This document shows positions 9,392 to 20,579 of a stretch of DNA of 42,751 bases, piece after piece. The position numbers were made by a program, and so were the translations under genes. The notes beneath the pieces were generated by a model that saw only the letters and a list, made by a program, of their open reading frames with translations, ran no database searches and was not told where the DNA came from. Every line of letters starts with the position of its first letter. Position 1 is the stretch's first letter. The DNA comes from Mycoplasmataceae bacterium (GTDB taxonomy: Bacteria > Bacillota_I > Bacilli_A > Mycoplasmatales > Mycoplasmoidaceae), in assembly GCA_031281575.1 (NCBI GenBank), contig JAITFD010000008.1, positions 1 through 42,751 on the forward strand, read 5' to 3'.

Positions 9392-10777
9392 TTAGAAGAC
9401 CGAATGATTGTCATTTAAGTATTTGATCAAATCACGAATCTTAATTTTATCTTGAATTGTTGTATCACGATTACGAATTGTAATGGTTTTATGTTTAAGC
9501 GAATCAAAATCAACAGTAATACAATAATATGTACCAATCGCATCTTGCCGACGATAACGTCGTCCAATTGTTCCGGATGTATCGAATGTTGCACTAATTC
9601 CCAATTCAAGAATTTTTAAATATAAGGCTTTTGCTTCTTCATTTAACTTATTTACCAAAGGTAATACAGCAATCTTATAAGGAACTAAATCGTATGGTAG
9701 CGCTAAAAGTTCACGCACATCGTCGTTGATGGTTTCTTTTTTATAATGCGATGCAACAACTGCATAGAACAAACGATCGCAACCAACTGATGGTTCAACA
9801 ACTGATGGAATCAATTTTTCATTTGTTGTTGGATCTAAATAGTAAATATCTTTACCAGAATGTTTTTGATGTTGGGATAAATCGTAATTGGTCCGATTTG
9901 CTAAACCTCATAATTCACCTCAACCATGTGGGAATAAAAATTGAAAATCGATTGTTCGCGATGAATAATGTGATAGTTCTTCTTTTTTGTGTTCAACTTG
10001 CCGAATCAGTTGTGGATCAATCGTTAAAACATTTGCTAAAAAATTATTAATTTTAACAACCATTTGATTAAATATTGCATCAGCTTGTTGAGGATAACAA
10101 AAATATTCCATTTCCATTTGTTCAAATTCACGCGTACGGAAAATAAAATTTCCCGGTGTTATTTCGTTTCGGAATGCTTTACCAATTTGGCAAACAACAA
10201 AAGGCAATTTAGCGCGTGTTGTTCGTTGAATATTCATAAAATCAACAAATATACCTTGTGCAGTTTCTGGCCGTAAATATAATTCAGTGGCAGCATCTTC
10301 AACAACCCCTTGATTGGTTTTAAACATTAAATTAAATTTTCGTGGTTCAGTTCATTCCACTTTTCCACAAACCGGACATTTAATTTGTTTTTCGATGATG
10401 ATATCATATAAATCTTTTAAAGGTGTTGCTTCAGTTACATTAACGCCAGGTGCAAATTCCTCGATTAATTTATCAGCACGAAAACGATTATGACAATTTT
10501 TACAATCAATTAACGGATCAGAAAAATTACTAACGTGACCAGAAGCTTCTCAAACTTTACGATTCATTAAAATCGAAGAATCTAATCCGTATGCTTCAGG
10601 ATTTTTTGTGCAAAATTCTCTTCATCAAATGGCTTTAATGTTATTTTTTAATAAAACCCCAATTGGTCCATAATCTCATGTATTTGATAGTCCACCATAG
10701 ATTTCACTTGAATTAAAAATAAATCCGTAATTTTTTAGATAATTTACTAATTCATCTTGTTCAAATTGTAACTTCAT
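9392..10777 (-). CDS. glyS: Glycyl-tRNA synthetase, single-chain type
   Basis: A 461-residue class II synthetase of the homodimeric (alpha2) type, which charges tRNA-Gly. Recognisable blocks are [20 protein letters not shown] near the N-terminus, an SGH motif ([10 protein letters not shown]), zinc-type Cys pairs (CKNCHNRF and CPVCGKVEW), motif 2 [21 protein letters not shown], and motif 3 [11 protein letters not shown]. The C-terminal anticodon-binding domain includes IAVLPLV and [20 protein letters not shown]. Six or more TGA codons are read as Trp, including a WW pair in KAIWWREF. Start codon: ATG at 10775-10777, 14 nt downstream of TATAAT (10792-10797). Confidence 0.95.
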
Positions 10778-10791
10778 TATAATATTATTAT

Positions 10792-10797
10792 ATTATA
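10792..10797 (-). promoter_or_regulatory. -10 box of glyS-tilS
   Basis: TATAAT on the minus strand, 14 nt before the glyS ATG. A second TATAAT overlaps the start codon itself. No Shine-Dalgarno sequence is seen. Confidence 0.5.
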
Positions 10798-10965
10798 AAA
10801 GCAAAATTAGCAAAATATATAATTCTTTTTAGTGTTTTTTACCCGATAAATTTCCTTTTGATATTTATGAACAAAAAGCAAAATGTGCAACACTTTAAAT
10901 TTAGTTATTCGGTAAATTTTATTTGTTATTGTAATTAAATTCGGCTGGCTCATTAATCGTTATCC

Positions 10966-10985
10966 ATATTTAGTATACTAAATAT
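10966..10985. promoter_or_regulatory. 20-bp perfect palindrome, candidate operator
   Basis: ATATTTAGTA followed by its exact reverse complement. It ends 2 bp before a -35-like TTTACA (10988-10993). The rest of the 10778-11024 gap is AT-rich and non-coding. Confidence 0.5.
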
Positions 10986-10987
10986 GC

Positions 10988-11015
10988 TTTACAAAAAATC
11001 CAAGTAGTATATAAT
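10988..11015 (+). promoter_or_regulatory. Promoter of the 11025 membrane gene pair
   Basis: TTTACA (10988-10993), a 16-nt spacer, and TATAAT (11010-11015), ending 9 nt before the ATG at 11025. This is the best -35/-10 pair in the window. Confidence 0.6.
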
Positions 11016-11024
11016 TAGTATAAG

Positions 11025-11429
11025 ATGATCTTGAATCTAGATAAAATGTGAACATATATCAAAACTCGACCAGTTTTTTGTGCGTTTTTATGAACATTTA
11101 TTGTGACGATGGCGACAATTGTTCCGGCATCATTTGCTTTATACAACCACAATCGCATTTATGTTGTTGGCCCGAATAAGCTCTACGGCCTAGATGGTTC
11201 AGCTACTTATACAATATCTGGTGATAAATTCATTTATGGCAGCGAGAATTTAATTAAATGGGTTGTTTTAGATCGACCAAAAGAGTTTATCATTACCATT
11301 TATCAAAATGTTTTAACTTGATCGTATACTGGTATTGATGTTGAACAACCAGAGTATTACTTTCAACTTCGGGCTGAATATGAAAAATTAAATAGCGATA
11401 ATTTTCCGATTACCATTATTAACGACTAA
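11025..11429 (+). CDS. Single-pass membrane protein of unknown function
   Basis: A 134-residue protein with a short cytoplasmic N-terminus (about 22 residues, several basic). One membrane segment follows (FCAFLWTFIVTMATIVPASFALY), then an approximately 90-residue polar domain probably outside the cell. The start at 11025 depends on reading TGA as Trp at three or more positions. An in-frame ATG further on would remove the membrane anchor. No family is recognised. Its TAA overlaps the next ATG by one base, so the two genes are translationally coupled. The pair converges on the giant surface protein gene. Confidence 0.75.
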
Positions 11430-11986
11430 TGAAAAAAAAACAGAAAAAAATAATTGAAGATAAATCATTGCGATATTTTCGGATCATGCTTTTTTGATAT
11501 TTGACAATTACATGCGCAATTACTTTGCTTGCATTCATATGTACAATTTGTTTATTTTTCAAAATTGATTTAACTGGGGTTTATTACATTATGCCAAATA
11601 CTCGCGGTGACAACACCCAAGTAATTACGCCATATGGGATAATTATTTTAATTATTACATTTGTAGCGACTTGCGCGAATACATTATTAATTTTTAAATC
11701 AAAACATAAAATTAATTTATTTTATTTTGGCATCTTGGAAATTCTTTTCTTTATTTTATTTATTACAACAACGATTGGGATTTATAGTAATCCGCGTTTA
11801 TTTCTTCCTAGTTATGCAGAGTATATTTATGAAGGTCCAAATGAATGAATTCGAATTTATCATATTAATGACTATATTTATTTTCATTTAAGTATTTTAT
11901 TTTTAATTTTAACCGCCGTGATTGTGATGTTAATTAATTGATATCACAACCGCACAACTCGCCATATAAAAAAGCATCACTTTTAA
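11429..11986 (+). CDS. Four-pass membrane protein of unknown function
   Basis: A 185-residue protein with a basic N-terminus (MKKKQKK). Membrane segments fall at about 24-48 (LTITCAITLLAFICTICLFF), 70-88 (GIIILIITFVATCANTLL), 97-115 (FYFGILEILFFILFITTT) and 152-172 (HLSILFLILTAVIVMLI), with a basic His-rich C-terminus. An extracellular or periplasm-like loop lies between segments 3 and 4. Start and preceding stop overlap (TAATG). No family recognised. The shared promoter and coupling with 11025 suggest that the two products act together. Confidence 0.75.
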
Positions 11987-11988
11987 AT

Positions 11989-14900
11989 TTATTCGCGTTT
12001 ATGCATTTTACGTTTATGCGATGCCTCACTAATTTTGTGAATTTTTTCAATTACTTTTTTTCGGTTAATTGCATGATAACGATATTGACTCTTTGCTTGT
12101 TGTTTTAGTTTTTCTTTATTTTTCTTATGATGAAAGATTTTAAAAGTAAATAATACCCCATAAAATAAAATGATGCCTAAACCAGGAATAATACTAATAA
12201 AGAAAAGCGATCCATTAAGTGTTGTCCGTTCGGGAAAATAAATTTCCAAATTTTCAATCGCGATCACTTCGCCATCGGCTGTTGAAGCAACTAAAGGAAT
12301 AATAATTTTATCATTAATTCCAAATTTACTGATGATGATTCCTAATGACCCGTCGGGATAGAAAACAATTAAATCGGTTAATTCAGCCGGAAGTGATCAA
12401 GTAATTTCACCGTAATAGTCATAGTTTGTTCGTGGTAAATTTTTAAATTCTTCATACATATCGTTATGATCGATTTCAATTTTACGAATACCACGAATTT
12501 CAAGAAAAGGTAGGGTAATATTAAAATGGACGGGAAAAGCCTTAATCACGTGATCGTCATCGACCATGATGGCTTTAATGTTTAATGTATGATTACCAAG
12601 CGGAATGCCTTTATAAATACTTAAATAGCCCGTTGTTGCATTAATGTATACTTGATTATTTAATAAATCATAGTCCGGTGATAAAGGGTCAATTTCCCAA
12701 CGAATTGTCTGTGATAATTCGCTTGGTGAAATCATCGCTGTGAAACGAAATGCATATCCGGTCATTCCACGATACCAGTTAATTGTGTCGTTTTCTGGCA
12801 TATAGACCGTAATAATTGGATCGTTAATATAAACAATTAGTGAATAACTAGCAATTAACGGAACTCCCGCGGTAATTGATGGGTCATTGGCTTTAACATT
12901 AATCGTAATTGCTAATTCTTGGTACGAGTGAATGGTTTTAGGAACGGTTAATAATCCGTTGTTATCTAATTGTAATTGACTAGCCCCAGAACCAGTTAAT
13001 GATCATGTAACTGATTGCGATAATCCATACGGTGTATTAGTTGCGTTAAAAATTGGTTGAACAACGGCATTAAATTGCATTGTTCCACCAACCCCGTCCG
13101 TAAAACTATTCGTATCATTAGTTGTAATATCAATCATACTAGCATGTTGATTAATATTAAATGACGAAGATGTAACATGGGACGGCTGAGTAACACCAGT
13201 GGCAGTTACCTCGATATAATATTGACCAACCGCCAAATTTGGGTTAATGCGGATTTCTCCCATTGGCCCGGTAAATAAGTCCGCACTATCATAAGAAACC
13301 GATGCTGCAACTGTATATGTATAAACATACGTGTCAGTTGGTGATGCATTACAACTGGTTGCAATGGCAATTGTTTTGGGTACTTTTTGGACACCATCTA
13401 AATAATAGCCATTTAGTCCAGTCGCCGTAGTAGTATATTCCATGCTATATGAAATCTCGGAGATTCTTACATCGATCGGTAAGGTGTTAGTTAGTTTCGT
13501 TCCATTCGGTAATGCAAGCGCATTCGCGGCAACCGTAATTACTAAATTAAAATGCGCCCCATCATCCAATGCTAAATTTGTTAATGTTAAAATTCCTTGT
13601 GTATTATCGTTTGGATTTGGCGATAAGGCAAAATTACTTGCGCCGTCACCGCTTAATGTTCACGTCTTTGAATGATCCGACAATACGGTATTATTCGGCA
13701 TGGATATAACCGATGTAAAATTCGCAACTTGTCCGGCGGTGTTTTCAAAAAAACTGACATTTAATGGACCGGTTAAACTGATGGTTGGATTATTTACATG
13801 AATCGTTACTATAAAATCATTTAGACTTTCATAATCGCCATATCCAGCATGGATATTAAGCGGATACGTTCCAACTAGTAAATCCGCCGGAACAACAATT
13901 GATCCGTCACTACCAATATTAAATTGTGTTGAATTCGTAATTGTTCATGTCGGTATAACAACATGACCGTTCAATGTTGCGACAAGCGGTAGTGTTGATC
14001 CACCTTGGTAATAACTAAATCATGCATCATGGTCGCCATTAATAACGATATCATTTGCCAAAATCGCAATCCGAACATCAACCGTTTTTTTAATTGTTAG
14101 ATATGAAGCATCAAAGGCCGTTAATTGAATGTTATAGTTGCCATATTCAAGGCCGTCGGTATTAATAATAATGTCACAGTTATTATTTCGCACACCGGAT
14201 TTAATAATTTGAACATGATTAGTAAATACTTGGTTCGATGTAACAAACGATCAATCAATATAATCATTGGCATAAATTGCGTCCGGTCCAATAATTTCCG
14301 CCTGATATCCCGATAAAGTAATCGTACCAGAGTTTTGATATGATTCATGATAAGTAATCGGAGCATATAAATCGATGCTAGGTCCTTCGACAACCACTAC
14401 TACATCAATTGATGTTTGATAAACTTCAGCGTGTTCATCATCATAACCGGTCGCTTCAATCGATAATGTATATTCAGCCGGTTCACATCCTGGCTCAACA
14501 TATAATGTTACACCGAATACATCGTCCGGATTTGGTAATACATGAATTTTATCGGTTGTTGGGGAGCCATCGGCAAAAACTAATGCTCATTCCACATCTT
14601 CGATTGATGGATCGTTAGTATTAACATAGTACGTAGTACTTCCACCACCAAATACATCTGTATCAAGTGACAAGCTACCAGATAAATAATAATATGATTC
14701 ATCAGCTGATCCTTCCACAACGATCTGCAAATCATGGGTGTCGGTGATCACTGAATTATATGCAACTTGTGCTGATAAAACAACATTGTAAGTTCCGGGA
14801 GCGGTTGTGGTCGGAACAGTAATTAATCCCGAATATTGATTAATTTCAAATAACGGCGAATCAATTGATCATAAATAATTCCGCGGGATCGTTGTTGTAT

Positions 14901-16251
14901 CAGGTGTTGCATCAATTGATCAATTATTCATTTGTTGTCCTGGATAAGCACTAACTGAATCAGGACCTTTAATTTGAATTTGTGTAATTTCATTATCAAC
15001 AACAATTTGATCTTCAGATTGTAATCCAAATACACCGTCGGTATCACCTAATTTTAAATCACCGTGATGCGAACGATATGTTGCTAATTGTGCCTCTGTC
15101 GCACCGGGCATCATGTGAATAATTGTTTTTGCATTTAGCACATCAGGTCGGCTGACAATTGTTGGATCATAGTTTGCAAATTGAGCTCGCTGGTAGCCAA
15201 ACTCACCACTACTAGTTTGATAGACCTCTCAATACATTCCCGTACCGTCCCGAGTTGTTGAATAATCGTTGTCATATAAATATACATTGCGGATGTTTAG
15301 TGCATAAAAAAAACAACGATTAAGGACATTTTTAACATTTCGCAAATCAACTTCCGTAATTGAAAATGCTGAATCAAAACAACTAACGGGTAAAGTAATT
15401 AAGGTGTTTTCATCAAACAATTCCGTAATATTAATTGCTCCGGACGCTAATGAATTACCATAAACATGTTTGCTACCATTTTGATTAACAATAACTGCCG
15501 ATCCGTTAATTCCATTCACCATTGAATATGCAACTTTCATATTAGGATTGTTTGGATCGACAGTAATTTGATCCCATTTTAAATTTGGCGCACACCCAAA
15601 ACGTAATGTTTGTACAGTTGACGTAGTCAGTTTATCGGTAATTGAACGACCTAAATGAACAGAACGCAGATTTGTACAATTATAAAATGTTCGATATGGC
15701 AATTCAGTCATAAAATTATTTGAACTAAAACCATAAATTTCTTTACAAGAAATTTCTGGGGCGGATAGGTCGTTATATGAGAATGTACCAACAGTTGACA
15801 TCCCGCTTGTTCCGTCAAAAGGCGCACCAGCTAGTCCAGTAACCTTGAACGTTGTGCTAGTTGCGGTTTTAGTAACATAATCTTGGACTTTCAAGTAAAT
15901 TACAGAATTGACGTTGAAACGATACCCAGTTAATATTACTTCGTCGCTTGCTGAATTATAGCTTGTGCCCTGTCTTTGACCAAAATATAATTCATCGCCA
16001 CTACCAATACTTAATCCTCACTTTTCGTAATCGGCGTTTGTCTCAGTTAACGAAAAAACATTTTTATATTGTGTGTTGTTTGCACGAACTCCACCAGTTT
16101 GATAACTATCAGCAGCTTGAATTGATGCGAATTCTGCATCAATTTTCCGTCGATCATTTTCAACAAATTGCACAATTATAATCACAATTGTACTTAATGC
16201 AATTAAAATACTTAATGTTTTGATAATGAGGATTTGGATTTTTTTTGACAT
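11989..16251 (-). CDS. Giant surface protein with BspA-like LRR and Ig-like domains
   Basis: A continuous 1,420-codon frame with several TGA-Trp codons and no TAA/TAG. The N-terminal MSKKIQILIIKTLSILIALS and following residues form an uncleaved or signal-type membrane segment. Residues about 165-335 resemble BspA-type leucine-rich repeats (LPYRTFYNCTNLRSVHLG; LPVSCFDSAFSITEVDL). Residues about 400-1340 are beta-rich, Thr/Asn/Ser-rich, with repeated 'Y.L.G...I..A' strands and W-containing segments (WTITNSTQFNIGSDG; WSLTGSGASQLQLDNNG; WTLSGDGASNFALS) typical of tandem bacterial Ig-like domains. A second membrane segment (SLFFISIIPGLGIILFYGVLF) and a basic tail of about 45 residues end the protein, so most of it should be outside. 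ATG at 16249-16251 starts one base after the lipoprotein stop. It is probably an adhesin, but the target is unknown. Confidence 0.85.
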
Positions 16252-16252
16252 A

Positions 16253-16858
16253 TTAATATGGATAGATTTCATATTGAATTTGTAAATTAATTCCAAAGGT
16301 AGTTGTTGTATTTTGACATCATCAATAATAATTAACTTTAATGTTGTCGTAAATTACTCAAAATTGCATATTAGCGATATAATATCAATTTAATGATAAA
16401 ATTAAATCATCAGATTCAGAATCAAAATTAAGTTCGCATACATATTCATTAGATGTAAAAGTTAATTGATCAGTCACACTACTTTCCTTTGAAAATGCAG
16501 CAATTAATAATATATTATTAATTTGATTATTCTTATCAGCAGTAATAACATAATCAGTTTTATTAATTTCGTGATTGGTGATGCGATTTTGTAAAACTCC
16601 ACGAACGACAAAATCTTTTTGCGTTGCATCTGGTTTACGGGCTTGATAATGTTGTCCTTCATTGTAATAAAATGTATAATCAAAAGAAATTTCATTATAA
16701 TTTGAATTGTTTCGGAACATTGATAATGGGTTTTCGCCATATAATACATCATCATTAAATTTTTCGTATCGTCAATTATTTAATGGTTGTGAACATGAAA
16801 CAACTGTTAAAATGATAAAAAAAAATAAAAAAACGATCGACAGCAATTTGATCCTCAT
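16253..16858 (-). CDS. Putative lipoprotein upstream of the giant surface protein
   Basis: A 201-residue protein with a signal peptide and lipobox: a basic MRIK, a Phe/Leu/Ile core, then TVVSC with Cys at about residue 22. It should be acylated and exposed on the cell surface. TGA at the apparent end near 16382 is Trp, so the real stop is TAA at 16253-16255 and the C-terminus is about 43 residues longer than under the standard code. The next gene starts one base later, implying translational coupling with the giant surface protein. It has its own -10 box (16869-16874). No family is recognised. Confidence 0.8.
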
Positions 16859-16868
16859 CTTACAATTA

Positions 16869-16874
16869 ATTATA
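16869..16874 (-). promoter_or_regulatory. -10 box of the lipoprotein/surface protein unit
   Basis: TATAAT on the minus strand, 10 nt before the lipoprotein ATG and just after the stop codon of the upstream ABC gene. It would give a nearly leaderless transcript separate from the ABC genes. Confidence 0.5.
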
Positions 16875-16876
16875 TA

Positions 16877-18670
16877 TTAATTTGCCTCCGAGTCATTGAA
16901 TTGGCTTAAATATAATTTATAGTATTTTTGTTTATTTTTTAATAATTCATCATGTGTTCCAGATTCAACAAGTTGTCCGTGATCGATTACCAAAATTAAA
17001 TCAGCGTTTTTAATTGTTGATAAACGATGCGCAATTACAAATGTCGTTTTTCCTTTAATTAATTTACTAAATGCTTTCTCAACTTGAAGTTCTGTGATCG
17101 TATCAATATTGCTTGTTGCTTCATCTAGAATTACCATATGCGGATTAATTAGCATAATTCGGGCAATGCAAATTAATTGCTTTTGCCCTTCCGAGATTGA
17201 TGCATAATCATTAATTATTGTATCATAACCTTTCGGTAAAGAAGCAATAAAATTATGTAAATTAATTGCTCGACAGATATTTTCTAAGTGTTTTTGTGTG
17301 ATTTTCTTTTGCTGATAAACAATATTTTGGCGAATGGTTCCATTAAATATTCATGCTTCTTGTGAAACAACTGCATACAATGAACGCAAATAGTTAACAT
17401 TTAAATCAGATATGTTATATCCGTCGATTTTAATAACACCGCTATTTGGATCATAAAAGCGCATCAATAATTTTGTAATTGTTGTTTTCCCACCACCAGT
17501 GTGACCAACAATTGCAACTTTTTGTCCGCTTTGAATTTTAAAACTCAAATTATTAATTACGTTTTTTTTACCATAGGCAAATGTAACATTGTTAAATTCC
17601 ACATTGCCTTTAAATTGCTGACGGGGGATGACCAGATTTTTTGATTTAAATTTTTCATTTGGAATTGCTAAAATTGTTTCAATATGATTAAAATAACTTG
17701 CTCCTAATTGAATTGCTTCAAATTGAGTACTTAAATTAGCTAATGATAAATTGATTAATCCGACATAAACTAAAAAAGACGGAATTACTGTTATAAATTG
17801 CATGTTATGATCGCGAATTGCTCATACCGTTCCAAGCACGCACAAGGTAATTTCGCCAATATAAACGGCAGATAATAAAATCGGAGAAATTATTGATGAA
17901 TATAATTTCGCTTTTTTACTACTTTTATATAGTGCTTTATTTGCTAAATTAAATTTTTTTTGAAATATTTGATTTAAATTAAATGACTTAACTATTGCAT
18001 TACCGGTGTATGTTTCGTTGATTAATGTTGTAAAATTTGCGTTATCTTGTGTTGATTGACGGTAGTAATGATTGGTAAATTTAATAATTATTATTAAAAT
18101 CGAAAATACAATAATAACAATTGTTGACACAATTGAGGCGTAGGTTCATGAAATATAAAACATTCCAGCAATTGTAAATAAAATAAACATCACATTACTA
18201 GCAAATCAAATTGTTTCTGGAACAAAACGATCTTGAATATATGTCGCATCGTTTGCCACAGCAGCAATAATGTTTCCGGTGTCAACTTGATCAAAATATG
18301 ACAACGGTAAATGGTGGGTTTTTCTATTTAACTCGCTCCGTAAAATAAAAGTAATTTTTTTACCTAAAAAATGGATTAAATAATTATTAATCGTATCAAA
18401 TAATCCCGAACCAACAACAAGAACGATAAACAGTATACTATTGAAACAAATTTGATTTCACAAATCATCAAAGTGTCCATATGATGAGCTGTTTTTATCA
18501 AATGCAAGAAAAATATCTGCCGTAATTCTTTCCAAGATAATTGGCGAAACTAGTAATAAAAAATAAGAAAAAAATGAAAATATTAAAATAACAATTAATC
18601 ATCAAATTGCCGGACGATAAGATTTAAAAACACGAAAGATGCTGGGCAATAATTTAATTTTTGTTTTCAT
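16877..18670 (-). CDS. ABC exporter half-transporter, subunit with catalytic Walker B
   Basis: 597 residues: an N-terminal six-helix exporter domain (about 1-330) and a C-terminal ATPase. Walker A is GHTGGGKTT, Walker B MVILDEATSNID has the catalytic Glu, and the H-loop is VIAHRLST. The ABC signature is ISEGQ rather than LSGGQ. It forms an obvious pair with the next subunit upstream; its ATG overlaps that gene's TAA by one base (TAATG). Such heterodimeric exporters (BmrCD, TM287/288 type) move drugs, lipids or peptides outward. The substrate cannot be told from sequence. The lipoprotein and giant surface protein lie directly downstream. Confidence 0.92.
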
Positions 18671-20451
18671 TAAATTAGTAATGCCTCCTGATCCGTAATT
18701 TGACTTTTTACAATTTGCTGATAAGTTTTATTTTTTTGATATAATTCACGATGTGAACCGTGAGCAACAATTTTGCCTTGATCAATTAACAAAATCAAAT
18801 CAGCATTAGCAATATCAGCAACACGATGCGAAGTGATAATTTTTGTCGTATTTTTATATTTAATTAAAATCTTTTTTAAAACAGATTTGCTTGTACGATA
18901 ATCTAATGCTGAAAATGAATTATCGAAAATTAAAAATTCTGGATTTTTTGCTAATGCACGGGCAATTGAAACGCGTTGCTTTTGTCCACCAGATAAATTG
19001 ACACCGTTCTCACTTATTTGTGCATCATATTGATGCGGTAATGTAGTAATAAAATCATTTAAATGCGAAACATCGGCAATATCTTTCATTAACGTTTCAT
19101 TAATTTTAGTTTCCTTAAAATAAATATTATTTTTTAATGTATTACGAAATAGAAAAACTTTTTGTGATACGTAACCGATCTTATTTCTTAATATTTTTAA
19201 TGGGATTTGTCGTACATCAATACCATCAATTGCAATTGATCCTTTTGTGCAATCATAGAATCGTTGCATTAATTCGATAATTGTCGATTTTCCAGCACCA
19301 TTTGCACCAATAATACCTAATGTTTGACCTTTAGAAACATTAAAAGAAATACCTTTTAATGTCGGTATTGCTGAATTAGGATAAGTAAAAGAAACATTTT
19401 TGAAAGTAATTTCACCGGTGGTTGTGAATGGTTTACTAAGCTGTTTAACATCTTGAATTGGATCAACATAATTTAATACTTCATTAACTCTTCGTGCACT
19501 AACAATCGATTTTGGTAAAGATGCTAATGCTCCTGCGGTTCGCAAAAATGCATTAATTATTAACGTCGCAAATGTTGCAACAACAATAATTTGTGAAGGA
19601 TATAATGTTGCTGAATCGTCAAATACGCCATTAGTTTTTAACACTCATGCTCCTAATCAATAAACGGTGATATTGATTAAGTCAATAAAAGTATAACTAA
19701 GACTATATAGAATACACATCGAGAAATTAATTGAACGCACATTATTTGAAATAGCTTTATTTAAATGCTGAAAATTATTTAGATGAAATCCTTGCGCATT
19801 AAATGATTTAATTATTTTTGCGCCAGTTAATACTGAACTAATTTCATCATTAATTAAATCCAAATTTTTATCAACTTTTTTTGCTTTCTTTTCAACTAGT
19901 AATATAAATGAAACAAAAAAAATAATTAGAAACGTCGTGATTCCAATCACAATTAAAATAATGTTAATACTAAAGTTACTTAATGCTAATTGATTCCCAA
20001 TCATAATTAATGAAAAAATAATTGTAAATGGGCCAATTAAAACAATGCGTAAAAAATCACGGAATTGCGACGCAATTGTATCAATATCAATGGTGTTCCG
20101 TGAAATTAAACTTGCCGTAGTAAAATGATTAACTCCTGCCAACGACATACTATTAACTTTTTTAAATAATTGCAAACGAATTTCATAAGCAAATTTACTT
20201 GCAATAATTGATGAAAAAATTGCATTAATAATTAAAATACCGATTAATATTCCGCAATAAATAATTGTGCTAATAATGATTGTTTTAGATTCATTATTTT
20301 GTGGAAAAATACTATGATCAAATAATGCAACTAAATCACCGATTTTCACTGGAATTTGAATCTCACAATAAACTTGAACACCTAACAATACAAGTAATAT
20401 TGCAATCAATATTCATCTTTGTCAAGAAAAGAACTTTAATAGTTTAAACAT
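18670..20451 (-). CDS. ABC exporter half-transporter, subunit with degenerate Walker B
   Basis: 593 residues with an exporter membrane domain, then an ATPase with Walker A GANGAGKS, signature LSGGQKQR (canonical), Walker B LIFDNSFSALD and H-loop ITSHRVAD. The residue after the Walker B Asp is Asn rather than the catalytic Glu, so this subunit's own ATP site should be impaired. The N-terminus begins MFKLLKFFSWQRW with two TGA-Trp codons, which places the start at 20449-20451. It is the first gene of the pair. No strong -10 box as close as in other genes is evident. Confidence 0.92.
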
Positions 20452-20484
20452 AAAAGATACCTATTAATATATATTAATAGACCC

Positions 20485-20490
20485 TATAAT
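20485..20490 (+). promoter_or_regulatory. -10 box of tRNA-Arg
   Basis: TATAAT 8 nt before the 5' end of the tRNA, a normal distance for a tRNA promoter with a very short 5' leader. Confidence 0.55.
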
Positions 20491-20498
20491 AATTATAA

Positions 20499-20575
20499 GC
20501 GCTTGTAGCTCAGCTGGATAGAGCACATGCCTTCTAAGCCTGTGGTCAGGAGTTCGAATCTCTTCAAGCGCGCCA
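20499..20575 (+). tRNA. tRNA-Arg (anticodon TCT)
   Basis: A 77-nt cloverleaf with CCA encoded. The acceptor stem GCGCTTG pairs with CAAGCGC, the D-arm is GCTC..GAGC, and the anticodon loop CTTCTAA gives anticodon TCT, which reads AGA/AGG. The T-loop is TTCGAAT with discriminator G. The anticodon stem CATGC/GCCTG contains one T-C mismatch at the middle pair (29:41), while the rest pairs normally. It lies between divergent ABC and convergent tig genes. Confidence 0.93.
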
Positions 20576-20579
20576 TTAA

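Noticed and set aside
13442-14618. Plus-strand ORFs opposite the giant surface protein
   Set aside because: They lie entirely within the continuous 1,420-codon minus-strand frame and show no recognisable protein features.
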